Source of the DNA: an uncultured Clostridia bacterium
GTDB lineage: Bacteria; Bacillota; Clostridia; UBA1381
Direction: 5' to 3'
NCBI GenBank assembly: GCA_934476675.1
Contig: CAKSOE010000007.1
Location: 1-64,000 of the forward strand
Length of the DNA: 64,000 nucleotides
The translations under genes were made by a program, and so were the position numbers. The notes beneath the pieces were generated by a model, which saw only the letters and a program-made list of their open reading frames with translations, did not search any database and had not been told where the DNA came from. Positions 1 through 7,390 of the stretch are shown piece after piece; the first letter of the stretch is position 1; the number at the start of each line of letters is the position of its first letter.

Positions 1-845
1 ATCGTAGCCCTGTATGCCGCTTCGCTTGTGTTTTCGTGCGACGGATAATCGTACCACAGCCAAACAAGTCCTCTTACGCCGCTTGAATGAAGGTCTGCGT
101 CGGCTTCGTTTTTCAGCATTTCCGTGATAGGCGCAACCACCCTGTCATCACCGAGGTGACCGGCATACTCATATGCCGCTTTCCGAACCTCGTTATCCGA
201 ATCCTTCATCAGCTCGATTTCTGCGTCCACTGCACCGTCAAGAGTTTTGTTCCATGTGCTTCCGAGAGCAACCGCCGCCTGTCTTCTTACAGCTGCGTTT
301 TCACTCTTCGCCGCCGAAAGCAGGAATTTGCCGATTTCTGCATCCTTGCCGCCTTCGTTGCCAAGAACCTTTACCGCACATTTAATAACGTACGGCTCTT
401 TTTCTGTTTTCAGATTTTCCTTTGCCGCAGCAATATGCGAACTGCTTGCACCCAAAAGCGACGCCATATTAGAAAACGCATAGCCCCTTACCTGCGGCGA
501 ATCACTTTTTAAAAGTGGTTCAACAAACTCCTTTGCCGCAGGGAGCGCCGCTTTATTATCCTTGAGTTTTTTAATTGCTTTATCCGTTATGTTTTCATCA
601 AGCTCAAGCTTATCGTTGATTGTTGCATACGAATATGTGGAAGCAAGGTTTATAAATTCGTCCAAGGTTATGTTCTGCTCATCTTTAATAAACGCTTTTA
701 TCAAATCATCCTCCGTCATATTTGCGTAGTCAATCTTTTTAGCTCCGCCGTTTTGTTTTCCGCCGTCTCCTGTCTTGTCCCCTCCGCACGATGCGAGTGT
801 GAATATCATTCCTATTGTCAAAATCAATGCTAATAACTTTTTCAT
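1..845 (-). CDS. HEAT-repeat lipoprotein (partial, 3' end cut by window)
   Basis: The N-terminus is a lipoprotein signal peptide ending in the lipobox LASC, so the mature protein should be anchored outside the membrane. After a Gly/Lys-rich linker comes a helical region. It holds pairs of helices such as SPQVRGYAFSNMASL, NAAVRRQAAVALGS and DNEVRKAAYEYAGHLGD, which look like HEAT/armadillo-type repeats and suggest a protein-binding scaffold. The reading frame is open to position 1, so the C-terminus is outside the window. It starts 21 bases after the SPFH gene and is probably the last visible gene of the same operon. The function is unknown; I infer only a surface-anchored scaffold. Confidence 0.8.
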   Translation of the reverse strand, partial: MKKLLALILTIGMIFTLASCGGDKTGDGGKQNGGAKKIDYANMTEDDLIKAFIKDEQNITLDEFINLASTYSYATINDKLELDENITDKAIKKLKDNKAALPAAKEFVEPLLKSDSPQVRGYAFSNMASLLGASSSHIAAAKENLKTEKEPYVIKCAVKVLGNEGGKDAEIGKFLLSAAKSENAAVRRQAAVALGSTWNKTLDGAVDAEIELMKDSDNEVRKAAYEYAGHLGDDRVVAPITEMLKNEADADLHSSGVRGLVWLWYDYPSHENTSEAAYRAT

Positions 846-866
846 AATCTTTGAATCCTCCGCTTT

Positions 867-2189
867 TTATTGTTTATCATTATCATCAAATATGTCGCCG
901 CATTCCGGACAGAATTTCGGCGGATTTTGCGGATCCTGAGGCTCCCAGCCACATTTGTCGCATTTATACAGCGGAGCGCCCGCTGGCTTTGGACTTCCAC
1001 AGTTCTGGCAGAATTTCCCCTTATTTGTTGTGCCGCACGAACAAGTCCAGCCGTCTGCCGGCGCCTGAGGCTTTCCGCAATTCATGCAGAATTTTCCTGT
1101 ATTGTCCGTCTGACCGCATTCACAGCTCCAGCCTGCCGCTTGCGGCTGCTGTGCCTGCTGTTGAGGCTGTTGCTGCTGACCCATTGCAAAAAGATTGCCT
1201 GCATTCATACCTCCTGCATTCTGTGCCATATTCATTCCGAAAAATCCACCCATGGCTCCCATTCCGCCTTCGTTTGCCGCAGCCGTTCTCATAGCGTCTG
1301 TCTGACCGCCGACAATACGAGCCGCCGCAATGTTCGGATTGGTTGTCATGATGTTTTCCTCCCACTCGGTAATCTTCTTTCTCTGATCCTCAGGGATAGA
1401 TACGCCGTTAATGCTTACGGTAAAAAGCTCAATTCCGCGTTTTTCCTTCCACTCAGCTTTAAGCTCCTCCGAAAGAGCCTTTGTAACCTCCTTTGTATGC
1501 GCCGGTATTTCGGAATACATTATTTTCATTGCCGAAATTTGTGCAAATGCGGGTCTGAGGGCATCCAACAGTTCACTCTTTAACATTTCGTCGATTTCCG
1601 AACGGCTGTATATATATTCCACATTACCGCTTACATTGGTATAAAACATAACGGGGTTGGCTATTTTATAGGAATACACGCCGTTGCACCTTAAATCCAC
1701 CGACAACTTATAATTCATAGACTCATCCAGTGTCACCCTGAAAGGCACCGGTGAAGAAGTCCCGAATTTATTTCCGGTTATTTCCTTTGTATTAAAATAA
1801 TAAACCCTCTGATCCTTGCCCGGTTCGCCGCCGAAAGTAAAACGCTTGCCTACCTGCTGAAAGCTTTGCTTAACCGTTTCTCCCAGGCTGCCGCAGAAAA
1901 TGCTCGGCTCTGTTGAAGTATCATAGACAAACTCTCCCGCCTCGGCGCAAAATTCAACAATTTTGCCCGACTCCACGATAATCATGCTCTGACCTTCATT
2001 TATCGAAATGATTGAGCCGTTTGATATAATGTTGTCATCTCCTTTTTTGTTGGAGCTTCTTTTTCCGACCCGTTTTTCGCCTTTTGCCACAAGTGTGTCG
2101 GCATCTAAACTTTCGCAGTAGAAAAATTCTCTCCACTGATCAGCCAGAACGCCGCCGAGAGCGCCTGCTCCCGCTTTTAAAAGTCCCAT
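867..2189 (-). CDS. SPFH-domain protein with C-terminal zinc ribbons (YdjI-like)
   Basis: The 440-residue protein has an SPFH/band-7-like domain over about residues 25-300, a Gly/Met/Ala-rich stretch, a Gln-rich linker near residue 345, and three cysteine modules at the C-terminus. Two are CxC/CxxC ribbons ending FCMNCG and FCQNCG; the last is CDKCGW...CPECGD. This architecture matches B. subtilis YdjI and the 'virion core protein' family. In B. subtilis YdjI works with YdjG, YdjH and PspA at the membrane, and homologues of YdjG and YdjH lie upstream in this same operon. No transmembrane helix is evident, so it is probably a peripheral scaffold recruited by the membrane partners (inference). 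RBS AGAGGAG precedes the ATG. Confidence 0.88.
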   Translation of the reverse strand: MGLLKAGAGALGGVLADQWREFFYCESLDADTLVAKGEKRVGKRSSNKKGDDNIISNGSIISINEGQSMIIVESGKIVEFCAEAGEFVYDTSTEPSIFCGSLGETVKQSFQQVGKRFTFGGEPGKDQRVYYFNTKEITGNKFGTSSPVPFRVTLDESMNYKLSVDLRCNGVYSYKIANPVMFYTNVSGNVEYIYSRSEIDEMLKSELLDALRPAFAQISAMKIMYSEIPAHTKEVTKALSEELKAEWKEKRGIELFTVSINGVSIPEDQRKKITEWEENIMTTNPNIAAARIVGGQTDAMRTAAANEGGMGAMGGFFGMNMAQNAGGMNAGNLFAMGQQQQPQQQAQQPQAAGWSCECGQTDNTGKFCMNCGKPQAPADGWTCSCGTTNKGKFCQNCGSPKPAGAPLYKCDKCGWEPQDPQNPPKFCPECGDIFDDNDKQ

Positions 2190-2213
2190 AATTCTGTTCT
2201 CCTCTCAATTGTT

Positions 2214-2744
2214 TTATTCTTTATACTCTGTTATATCCCATATATCAGGCGTACATATCAGCCTGCCGTTTTCATCCGTATCAAGCGTGATTTTATGCCC
2301 GCCGCGAATGTAGATATGAATTTCCACATTACTGCCGCAGTTTATAGTATATGGTGTGCCATCGTATACTTTTTGTAAATTTTTTTCATCTCCGCTTTTA
2401 ATGAGCTCGTTTTCATCTCCGTACCGTGGAATAACAAGATACCATTTTTCACCGCCGTAATCATAATGACTGATCGCCCGGCGTTTTTCCGGGGAAAGCT
2501 CCGAAAAAAGTTTTTCTATATATTCCTTCGCTGCATTTTTGCCGTTTTCTCCGTTTCCGAGATATACGACAGCCCAATAGGAAGTATCATCAATTTCATC
2601 AAACGGGAGAGTGTTTGCGTATTCTGTACGATGTTCTCTGTCAACATACACCATGCCCGGTCCGTCCAGCATAAAAGGCTTTTCTCCGGGCGCCCTGCAT
2701 CCTAAAAGACCGGCAATAACCGTAAATATCGCAAATACTTTCAT
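2214..2744 (-). CDS. small lipoprotein of unknown function
   Basis: A 176-residue protein begins with a hydrophobic signal and the lipobox LLGC, so it should be a lipid-anchored extracellular protein. I do not recognise the mature part. It has a mixed charged sequence with the segment GEKWYLVIPRYGD and a basic/aromatic patch VEIHIYIRGGHK, probably a small alpha/beta domain. I chose the ATG at 2744 because AGGTG lies six bases upstream; a GTG nine bases further upstream is the alternative. It sits 13 bases after the LRR/SLH gene and 24 bases before the SPFH gene, so it is likely cotranscribed with them. Confidence 0.75.
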   Translation of the reverse strand: MKVFAIFTVIAGLLGCRAPGEKPFMLDGPGMVYVDREHRTEYANTLPFDEIDDTSYWAVVYLGNGENGKNAAKEYIEKLFSELSPEKRRAISHYDYGGEKWYLVIPRYGDENELIKSGDEKNLQKVYDGTPYTINCGSNVEIHIYIRGGHKITLDTDENGRLICTPDIWDITEYKE

Positions 2745-2757
2745 AAGTCTCACCTAA

Positions 2758-3942
2758 TCACCCTTTCGGCAATTCAACCCTCATATCATAGCAAAGGATT
2801 CTCGAAATCAAAGCTGCGGCTTCGCTCCGTTTAACCTGCGAATCGGGATAGTATGCCATAAATTCATCACTTCCCACCGCAATTCCTTTATTGTAAAGGT
2901 CTAAAATTTCATAGGCAAACGGCGTTGTATCATAAACATCGGGAATATCGGTTATCGGAACATCATTTATGAAATACGGATTGATGTCGCACCGCGAAAA
3001 CAGATATGCCATTTGTGCACGCGTTGCGTTTTTGTCCCAATCGAAGATAATATAATCTTCAATTATTCCGTTATCATAGCAATAGTCCACATAAACATCA
3101 TACCAGTTTTCACCGGTCATTTGGAATTCAACTTCCTCTCTTTCGTATTGGCTTTTATTGTGAATTACCGCGGCAATTTTGGCTGCCTCCGCGCAGGTAA
3201 GCCCTGCATTCGGGTCAAATTCCCTTTTGTTTTTCCCGTTTATGATGCCGAAGCTGTACGCCGTCTGCACATAAGAATAGTACCATGCGTCCGGCGATAT
3301 GTCCGCAAACGGCAGAGAGGTATCCTCCAGATATTTGCTTCCTTTAAAGCCGCAGTCCTCGCAGTATATCATGTTTTCACCGAAAATATCCTTTTCCGTC
3401 ATACTCTCAACAAGCGCAGTGTGCATAAGTGAAAAACTAAAATTCCCGTCACCCTTTGCATCGGATATTTTTTCGTACATCACATGCTCATCTGCCGTGC
3501 ACGGGATATAAAACTGTATAAATCCGGTTCCGACAAACACATCAAAATCAAACGTTATTTCCTCTGAATTCAATGTAACCTCATTAAGATTTGCGCAGTT
3601 GGCAAAAGCGCGCTCACCGATATTTTTCACACTTGACGGAATATATGCACTTTCGGCATTGCAGCCTTCAAATGCATTTGTGTTTATCAATTCAATTCCT
3701 TCGGCAACGGATATGTATTCAATTCCTAAGTCAAAACAAGCCATAACGCCGATTTCATTGATTTTTGTTCCGTCTATTTCTGCCGGGAAAAAGGCAAATT
3801 CATCACCGTAATAAGCGGTAATTACTCCATCCTTTGTGTATTCATACATACCGTCTGCCGATTTGAATGTTTCCCGTTCCGCACAGACAACAGTGCTGCT
3901 TAAAATCAGCATCGCTGTAAGCAATAGCAATAGTTTTTTCAC
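2758..3942 (-). CDS. BspA-type leucine-rich repeat protein with three SLH domains
   Basis: A GTG start is favoured because GGGAGG lies eight bases upstream. The protein begins with a signal peptide (about residues 1-21). It has BspA-like LRR_5 segments (SVAEGIELINTNAFEGCN, IPSSVKNIGERAFANCAN) over about residues 60-150. Three S-layer homology domains follow to the C-terminus, recognisable from PFADISPDAWYYSYVQTAY, NATRAQMAYLFSR and DIPDVYDTTPFAYEIL...RSEAAALISRI. SLH domains normally attach proteins non-covalently to secondary cell-wall polymer, so this is a cell-wall-displayed protein. It lies within the zinc-ribbon operon (15 and 13 base gaps), which ties that operon to the envelope. Confidence 0.88.
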   Translation of the reverse strand: MKKLLLLLTAMLILSSTVVCAERETFKSADGMYEYTKDGVITAYYGDEFAFFPAEIDGTKINEIGVMACFDLGIEYISVAEGIELINTNAFEGCNAESAYIPSSVKNIGERAFANCANLNEVTLNSEEITFDFDVFVGTGFIQFYIPCTADEHVMYEKISDAKGDGNFSFSLMHTALVESMTEKDIFGENMIYCEDCGFKGSKYLEDTSLPFADISPDAWYYSYVQTAYSFGIINGKNKREFDPNAGLTCAEAAKIAAVIHNKSQYEREEVEFQMTGENWYDVYVDYCYDNGIIEDYIIFDWDKNATRAQMAYLFSRCDINPYFINDVPITDIPDVYDTTPFAYEILDLYNKGIAVGSDEFMAYYPDSQVKRSEAAALISRILCYDMRVELPKG

Positions 3943-3957
3943 GTTTCGTACCTCCCG

Positions 3958-4836
3958 TTACTTTATTTTGGCTTCCGCATCGTCCGCGCGTCTTGTGTAA
4001 ACCGCCATGCCGCCTGTTGCAGCATCGTTTACCGCATTCATGCCTTCCTTGAGTCTTTCCTTTTCCTCGGCAGTTATGGATTCCTCTCCCTTTGTTGCCG
4101 CCTTAAACGCCGTACCGAAGGCAGCCGCCATTCCGATTGCTGCCGCATCCTCTCTTTTTTCCGCCTTGCTCCTGCCAAAACCGAACAAACCTCTTTCGTC
4201 ATCGTTAACACCGAAAATATAATCAAAATGGCGCTTTGCATTAAGTACATACTGCATATCCGATCGATTGTTTTTGCTAAAGCAGACTTTAATTTCCCGC
4301 TTAATATACGGATGAGGACGAAGTCCTTTTTTATTATCTGTATTCACCCTGTTCATATTTCCGCCCAAAAGCTTGATTTTTAATCCGCATTCCTTAAATT
4401 CGGGATTTTTTCCCTGTTCGGTTGCGGGTGTTTCCTCTATGTATTCCTCATAGCTCGCCACCTGATCATAGCGGAAAAGTTCTTTCATTTTGCCTCTGCC
4501 CGTATCGCTTCTGTATACAATCCGGAACATTCCCAAGTCGTCACAGAACTCAATTCCCATTTCTTTAAGAGTTGACGGGCAGACGCTTTTTTTACCCTCT
4601 TTTGAGTAAACTTCCTCGTAAAGCCTGTTCTGCCGTTTCATATACTCTATATGCCCTTTGATTTCATCTAATGTGAGTTCACTCAATCGAATATATTTTG
4701 AACATAAATTTCCGCAATCAGAACAAATAAATTCTTTGTTCTTGATCTTTGAGCGGTGCATCATGCCGCATTCCTTCCCGCATAACGCACAATTTTTCTT
4801 GCCGAAAATGTTCTTAAAAAAATCACCGAATCCCAT
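3958..4836 (-). CDS. DUF4428-type zinc-finger protein
   Basis: The 292-residue protein starts with a short amphipathic segment (GFGDFFKNIFGKK) and then a four-cysteine zinc finger, CALCGKEC ... FICSDCG, typical of DUF4428 proteins of Firmicutes. The middle (about residues 90-215) looks like a PH-like/beta-rich domain with GLRPHPYIKREIKVCFSKN. The end is an alanine-rich helix containing AAAIGMAAAFGTAFKAA. No signal peptide or membrane helix is obvious, so it is likely cytoplasmic. RBS AAGGAGG stands before the ATG. It is 26 bases from the TPM-domain gene upstream and 15 bases from the SLH gene downstream. The biochemical role is unknown. Confidence 0.8.
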   Translation of the reverse strand: MGFGDFFKNIFGKKNCALCGKECGMMHRSKIKNKEFICSDCGNLCSKYIRLSELTLDEIKGHIEYMKRQNRLYEEVYSKEGKKSVCPSTLKEMGIEFCDDLGMFRIVYRSDTGRGKMKELFRYDQVASYEEYIEETPATEQGKNPEFKECGLKIKLLGGNMNRVNTDNKKGLRPHPYIKREIKVCFSKNNRSDMQYVLNAKRHFDYIFGVNDDERGLFGFGRSKAEKREDAAAIGMAAAFGTAFKAATKGEESITAEEKERLKEGMNAVNDAATGGMAVYTRRADDAEAKIK

Positions 4837-4862
4837 AATTTTTTCCTCCTTAAAATCTGTTT

Positions 4863-5639
4863 TTAAAAGCTTCCGCCCCTTCCGCCGTGGCTTCTGCCCG
4901 AAGACGACGTATGGCTGCCGGAATCCGATTTCGGTTTTTCCGTTTTTGTTACGGCGCTGTAGAGGAATATATCCCTTGAAAAATCAAGATTCATACTATC
5001 CGGCTTCATATAATTTCCGGCATTGTCCTCTTTGACCGCTGTTTTCATTGCGCAGAGTTTTTTATTCATCATAAAATATGCAAGAATAAGCGGAAGAAGA
5101 AGCGTCCCCGCAACCACACACAGGATATACTTCGTGCTGTGCTGTCTTTTGTTAAAGGGTTTACCCTCTGCCGCCATCTCCAAAAGCTCTTCGGTATGTT
5201 CTGCGTAGGATTTGACCGCAGCATAATAATTGTCTTTCTTCAGATACGGAACAATCTTTTTTTCAAGATAGGCAAGACCGTTTTCGTTAAATATCGTTTC
5301 ACCGCTGCCACAGGTGGAAAAATGATATTTTCTTTCGGAATCCGCTATATAAAACAGAATACCGTCATAACTTTCGCCGTATCCGTAGCCGTTATAATCG
5401 TAAATATCGTCAGCCGCCGCTTGTGCGTCGTAAGCGGACATACTTTTCTCCGAAACAAACGCAACGTCAAAGCAGTATTCTTCACGAATTTTATTAAGTC
5501 TTTCCGTCAGTTCCGCATTTTGCTCATCTGTCAGATATCCTGCTGCATCCGAAACGGAAGGCTGCTCAAATTTCGCATAGACGGGAAGCGCAGACAAAAA
5601 GCAAAGAACGGATATCATCAGGATCATAATTCTTTTCAT
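4863..5639 (-). CDS. TPM-domain membrane protein (YdjH-like)
   Basis: A signal peptide (residues 1 to about 21, ending PVYA) is followed by a TPM domain (about residues 25-150; motifs AGYLTDEQNAELTERLNKI, DGILFYIADSERKYHF). One transmembrane helix follows near residues 168-190. The cytoplasmic tail is Ser/Gly/His-rich and ends SHGGRGGSF. This order matches YdjH of B. subtilis and the wider YgcG/TPM family. The ATG at 5639 has AAGGGGGTG six bases upstream. Its neighbour upstream is a YdjG-like gene (13-base gap), and an SPFH YdjI-like gene lies downstream, so this is a YdjGHI-type set. TPM domains have been called phosphatases, but in this family they may only bind partners. Confidence 0.87.
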   Translation of the reverse strand: MKRIMILMISVLCFLSALPVYAKFEQPSVSDAAGYLTDEQNAELTERLNKIREEYCFDVAFVSEKSMSAYDAQAAADDIYDYNGYGYGESYDGILFYIADSERKYHFSTCGSGETIFNENGLAYLEKKIVPYLKKDNYYAAVKSYAEHTEELLEMAAEGKPFNKRQHSTKYILCVVAGTLLLPLILAYFMMNKKLCAMKTAVKEDNAGNYMKPDSMNLDFSRDIFLYSAVTKTEKPKSDSGSHTSSSGRSHGGRGGSF

Positions 5640-5652
5640 TATACGCACCCCC

Positions 5653-6732
5653 TTAACGCAGCAGAAAATATGCTATGACTGCAGCCGCAGCATAAAAAAT
5701 CCCCGCAAGTTTTCCGAAATACAGCCATTTTTTTCGTTTATCAACCGGATATTCTCCAACAACCTTGCCTGTCTGTCCGTTGATAGCGAACCGATATATA
5801 TTGTTCATATATTTGATATTAAGCATCCATACCGGAAGCAGAGAATATCGTATTTTGCCGCCGGAAAAGCTGATTTTTATACTTTCGGGAATCACCGCAG
5901 CATAACCGTTTGCTGTTTCCCTGAATACGGAAACGGTGGAATTTTTCACGCGCTCGTTTGCACGTTCTATACTTTCCTCCGCTGAAACATCATATTTATC
6001 TGCCATATACCCCGAAAGATATGCGCCGTTAAATTCAACGGCATCGTCATAGTGAAAAGGTTCTACCGCCTCCATATATGCGTCATCCGCTTTTTTCGAG
6101 CCGTCAACCGGAATATTGGCAAACCCCACACTACCGCTTCTAAAAAGTCTGTAATAGTCTGTTTTGGTATAATTGTAATTGGAATCACTCCAGCTTGTAA
6201 CCCTTTGTGCACCGTAAGTTATTGCCGCGTTGCAGTCACAGTCGAACATCCAGAACGGTACATAAACGCCTGCCATTTCTTCTGTTTTCTTCTTATTCTT
6301 AAATTCGTCCGGCAAAAACGGCGCATTTTTGAAATCAGCCTCAAACGCCGCCATTGCCGCCTTTTTTTCTATTTTAAACGGAATAATATAATCAGGACGG
6401 AGAGTTCCCTCAAACTGTCCCTTGATCACTGCCGCATCGCCGCAGTAGGGGCATACAACTGACCCCATCGTTTCGTCACCGGTTATCTCTGCGCCGCAAG
6501 ATGGGCAGGTATAGCCTGCGAGTTCAACCTCTCCGTCTGTTTCATAGTTTCTCGGTTCGTAGTGTTCCCAGTCATATTTTGACTCTCCCCGCATTTGCGT
6601 TCCGGCATCATCAATTTGCCGCATCGCGTCAAGCTGAAAATCATTACCGCAAGAATCACAGTGCAGCGACTCGTTCTGAAAAATCAGCGAAGCGCCGCAG
6701 CAAGGGCACTTATAGCTTTGTACCGCATCCAT
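5653..6732 (-). CDS. TFIIB-type zinc-ribbon membrane protein (YdjG-like)
   Basis: Two zinc ribbons lie at the N-terminus: CPCCG...CDSCG (about residues 9-28) and CPSCG...CPYCG (about residues 71-95). A conserved globular middle follows (PDYIIPFKIEKKAA, PVWMLNIKYMNNIYRFAING), and one transmembrane helix lies at the extreme C-terminus (FGKLAGIFYAAAAVIAYFLL). This is the arrangement of YdjG, which in B. subtilis pairs with YdjH in the membrane. I chose the ATG at 6732 because AGAGGAAG lies upstream; the frame continues 13 codons further without an RBS. It is followed after 13 bases by the YdjH-like gene. Confidence 0.87.
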   Translation of the reverse strand: MDAVQSYKCPCCGASLIFQNESLHCDSCGNDFQLDAMRQIDDAGTQMRGESKYDWEHYEPRNYETDGEVELAGYTCPSCGAEITGDETMGSVVCPYCGDAAVIKGQFEGTLRPDYIIPFKIEKKAAMAAFEADFKNAPFLPDEFKNKKKTEEMAGVYVPFWMFDCDCNAAITYGAQRVTSWSDSNYNYTKTDYYRLFRSGSVGFANIPVDGSKKADDAYMEAVEPFHYDDAVEFNGAYLSGYMADKYDVSAEESIERANERVKNSTVSVFRETANGYAAVIPESIKISFSGGKIRYSLLPVWMLNIKYMNNIYRFAINGQTGKVVGEYPVDKRKKWLYFGKLAGIFYAAAAVIAYFLLR

Positions 6733-6804
6733 TGTTTCACTTCCTCTTTGCCCGGCCGCTCCCGCCGCCAAAACCCCTGCGGCGGGAATATCCGGATATT
6801 TTAC

Positions 6805-7200
6805 TTATGCTGTCTCTTTATTCTTTGCCGCACCAATTATGTACAGAACCGGAATAATCAGTCCGGTAGCATAGCTAAAAATATTAAAATCGCTGCCAAG
6901 CACATTTGAGGTAACATTGCCGGCTATACTTAAGATTGCCACAATGATACCCATAACCAGGCAGGTTTGTGCCTTTTCGGGTTTATCGCAGTTTTTCACA
7001 CCCATAATTCCGGCAATCAGCTGAAATATTGCGCTTGCCAGAATCAGCGCGCTTGCCAGCATAAGTCCGCCGGCGCTTGTTTCAAGAACCGCCGCCAAAG
7101 CGCCTGATCCGATCAGTGCAATAATCCCTCCGATGATACCAAATACTGCGCCGATAATCATCAGAATCCCTGTGACCTTCAAAAACTTTCTTCCTTTCAT
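6805..7200 (-). CDS. four-helix membrane protein of unknown function
   Basis: The 131-residue protein is almost entirely hydrophobic, with four predicted membrane helices: KVTGILMIIGAVFGIIGGII, LMLASALILASAIFQLIAGI, a third around CLVMGIIVAILSIAG, and FSYATGLIIPVLYIIGA. I do not recognise a named family with certainty. AAGGAGG stands six bases before the ATG at 7200, which decides the start over an upstream ATG. It is the first gene after a 190-base gap and is probably the promoter-proximal gene of the YdjGHI-like operon. A role as membrane anchor for its neighbours is plausible but not shown. Confidence 0.75.
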   Translation of the reverse strand: MKGRKFLKVTGILMIIGAVFGIIGGIIALIGSGALAAVLETSAGGLMLASALILASAIFQLIAGIMGVKNCDKPEKAQTCLVMGIIVAILSIAGNVTSNVLGSDFNIFSYATGLIIPVLYIIGAAKNKETA

Positions 7201-7390
7201 AATGAACCTCCTTAAAAAATTTTTATTTATATCCACATTTTTAAAATGGATATGTCAAACTGTTATTCCCATACGCAAGGAAATGTTGCGTATCGTCCGT
7301 TTCGCAAAAATGTTATTGCTATAACAAAAGCAAGGCAACATGATATTGTTTGTTTTATATTCTATATCTGTTTCCTCCTTATAATATGTG
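7201..7390. promoter_or_regulatory. A+T-rich gap with inverted repeat upstream of the YdjG/H/I-like operon
   Basis: This gap separates the large Cys-rich gene from the four-helix membrane gene. An imperfect inverted repeat at 7230-7252 (TATCC/GGATA arms with an ATTTT/AAAAT core) lies just downstream of TTGACA (7253-7258, minus strand). I could not place a good -10 at normal spacing. A second small inverted repeat, ATACGCAA/TTGCGTAT, lies near 7270-7290. I infer a regulated promoter for the operon that starts at 7200. Confidence 0.4.

Noticed and set aside
870..1583. 237-codon plus-strand frame
   Set aside because: Antisense to the SPFH gene, with no RBS and no homology visible.
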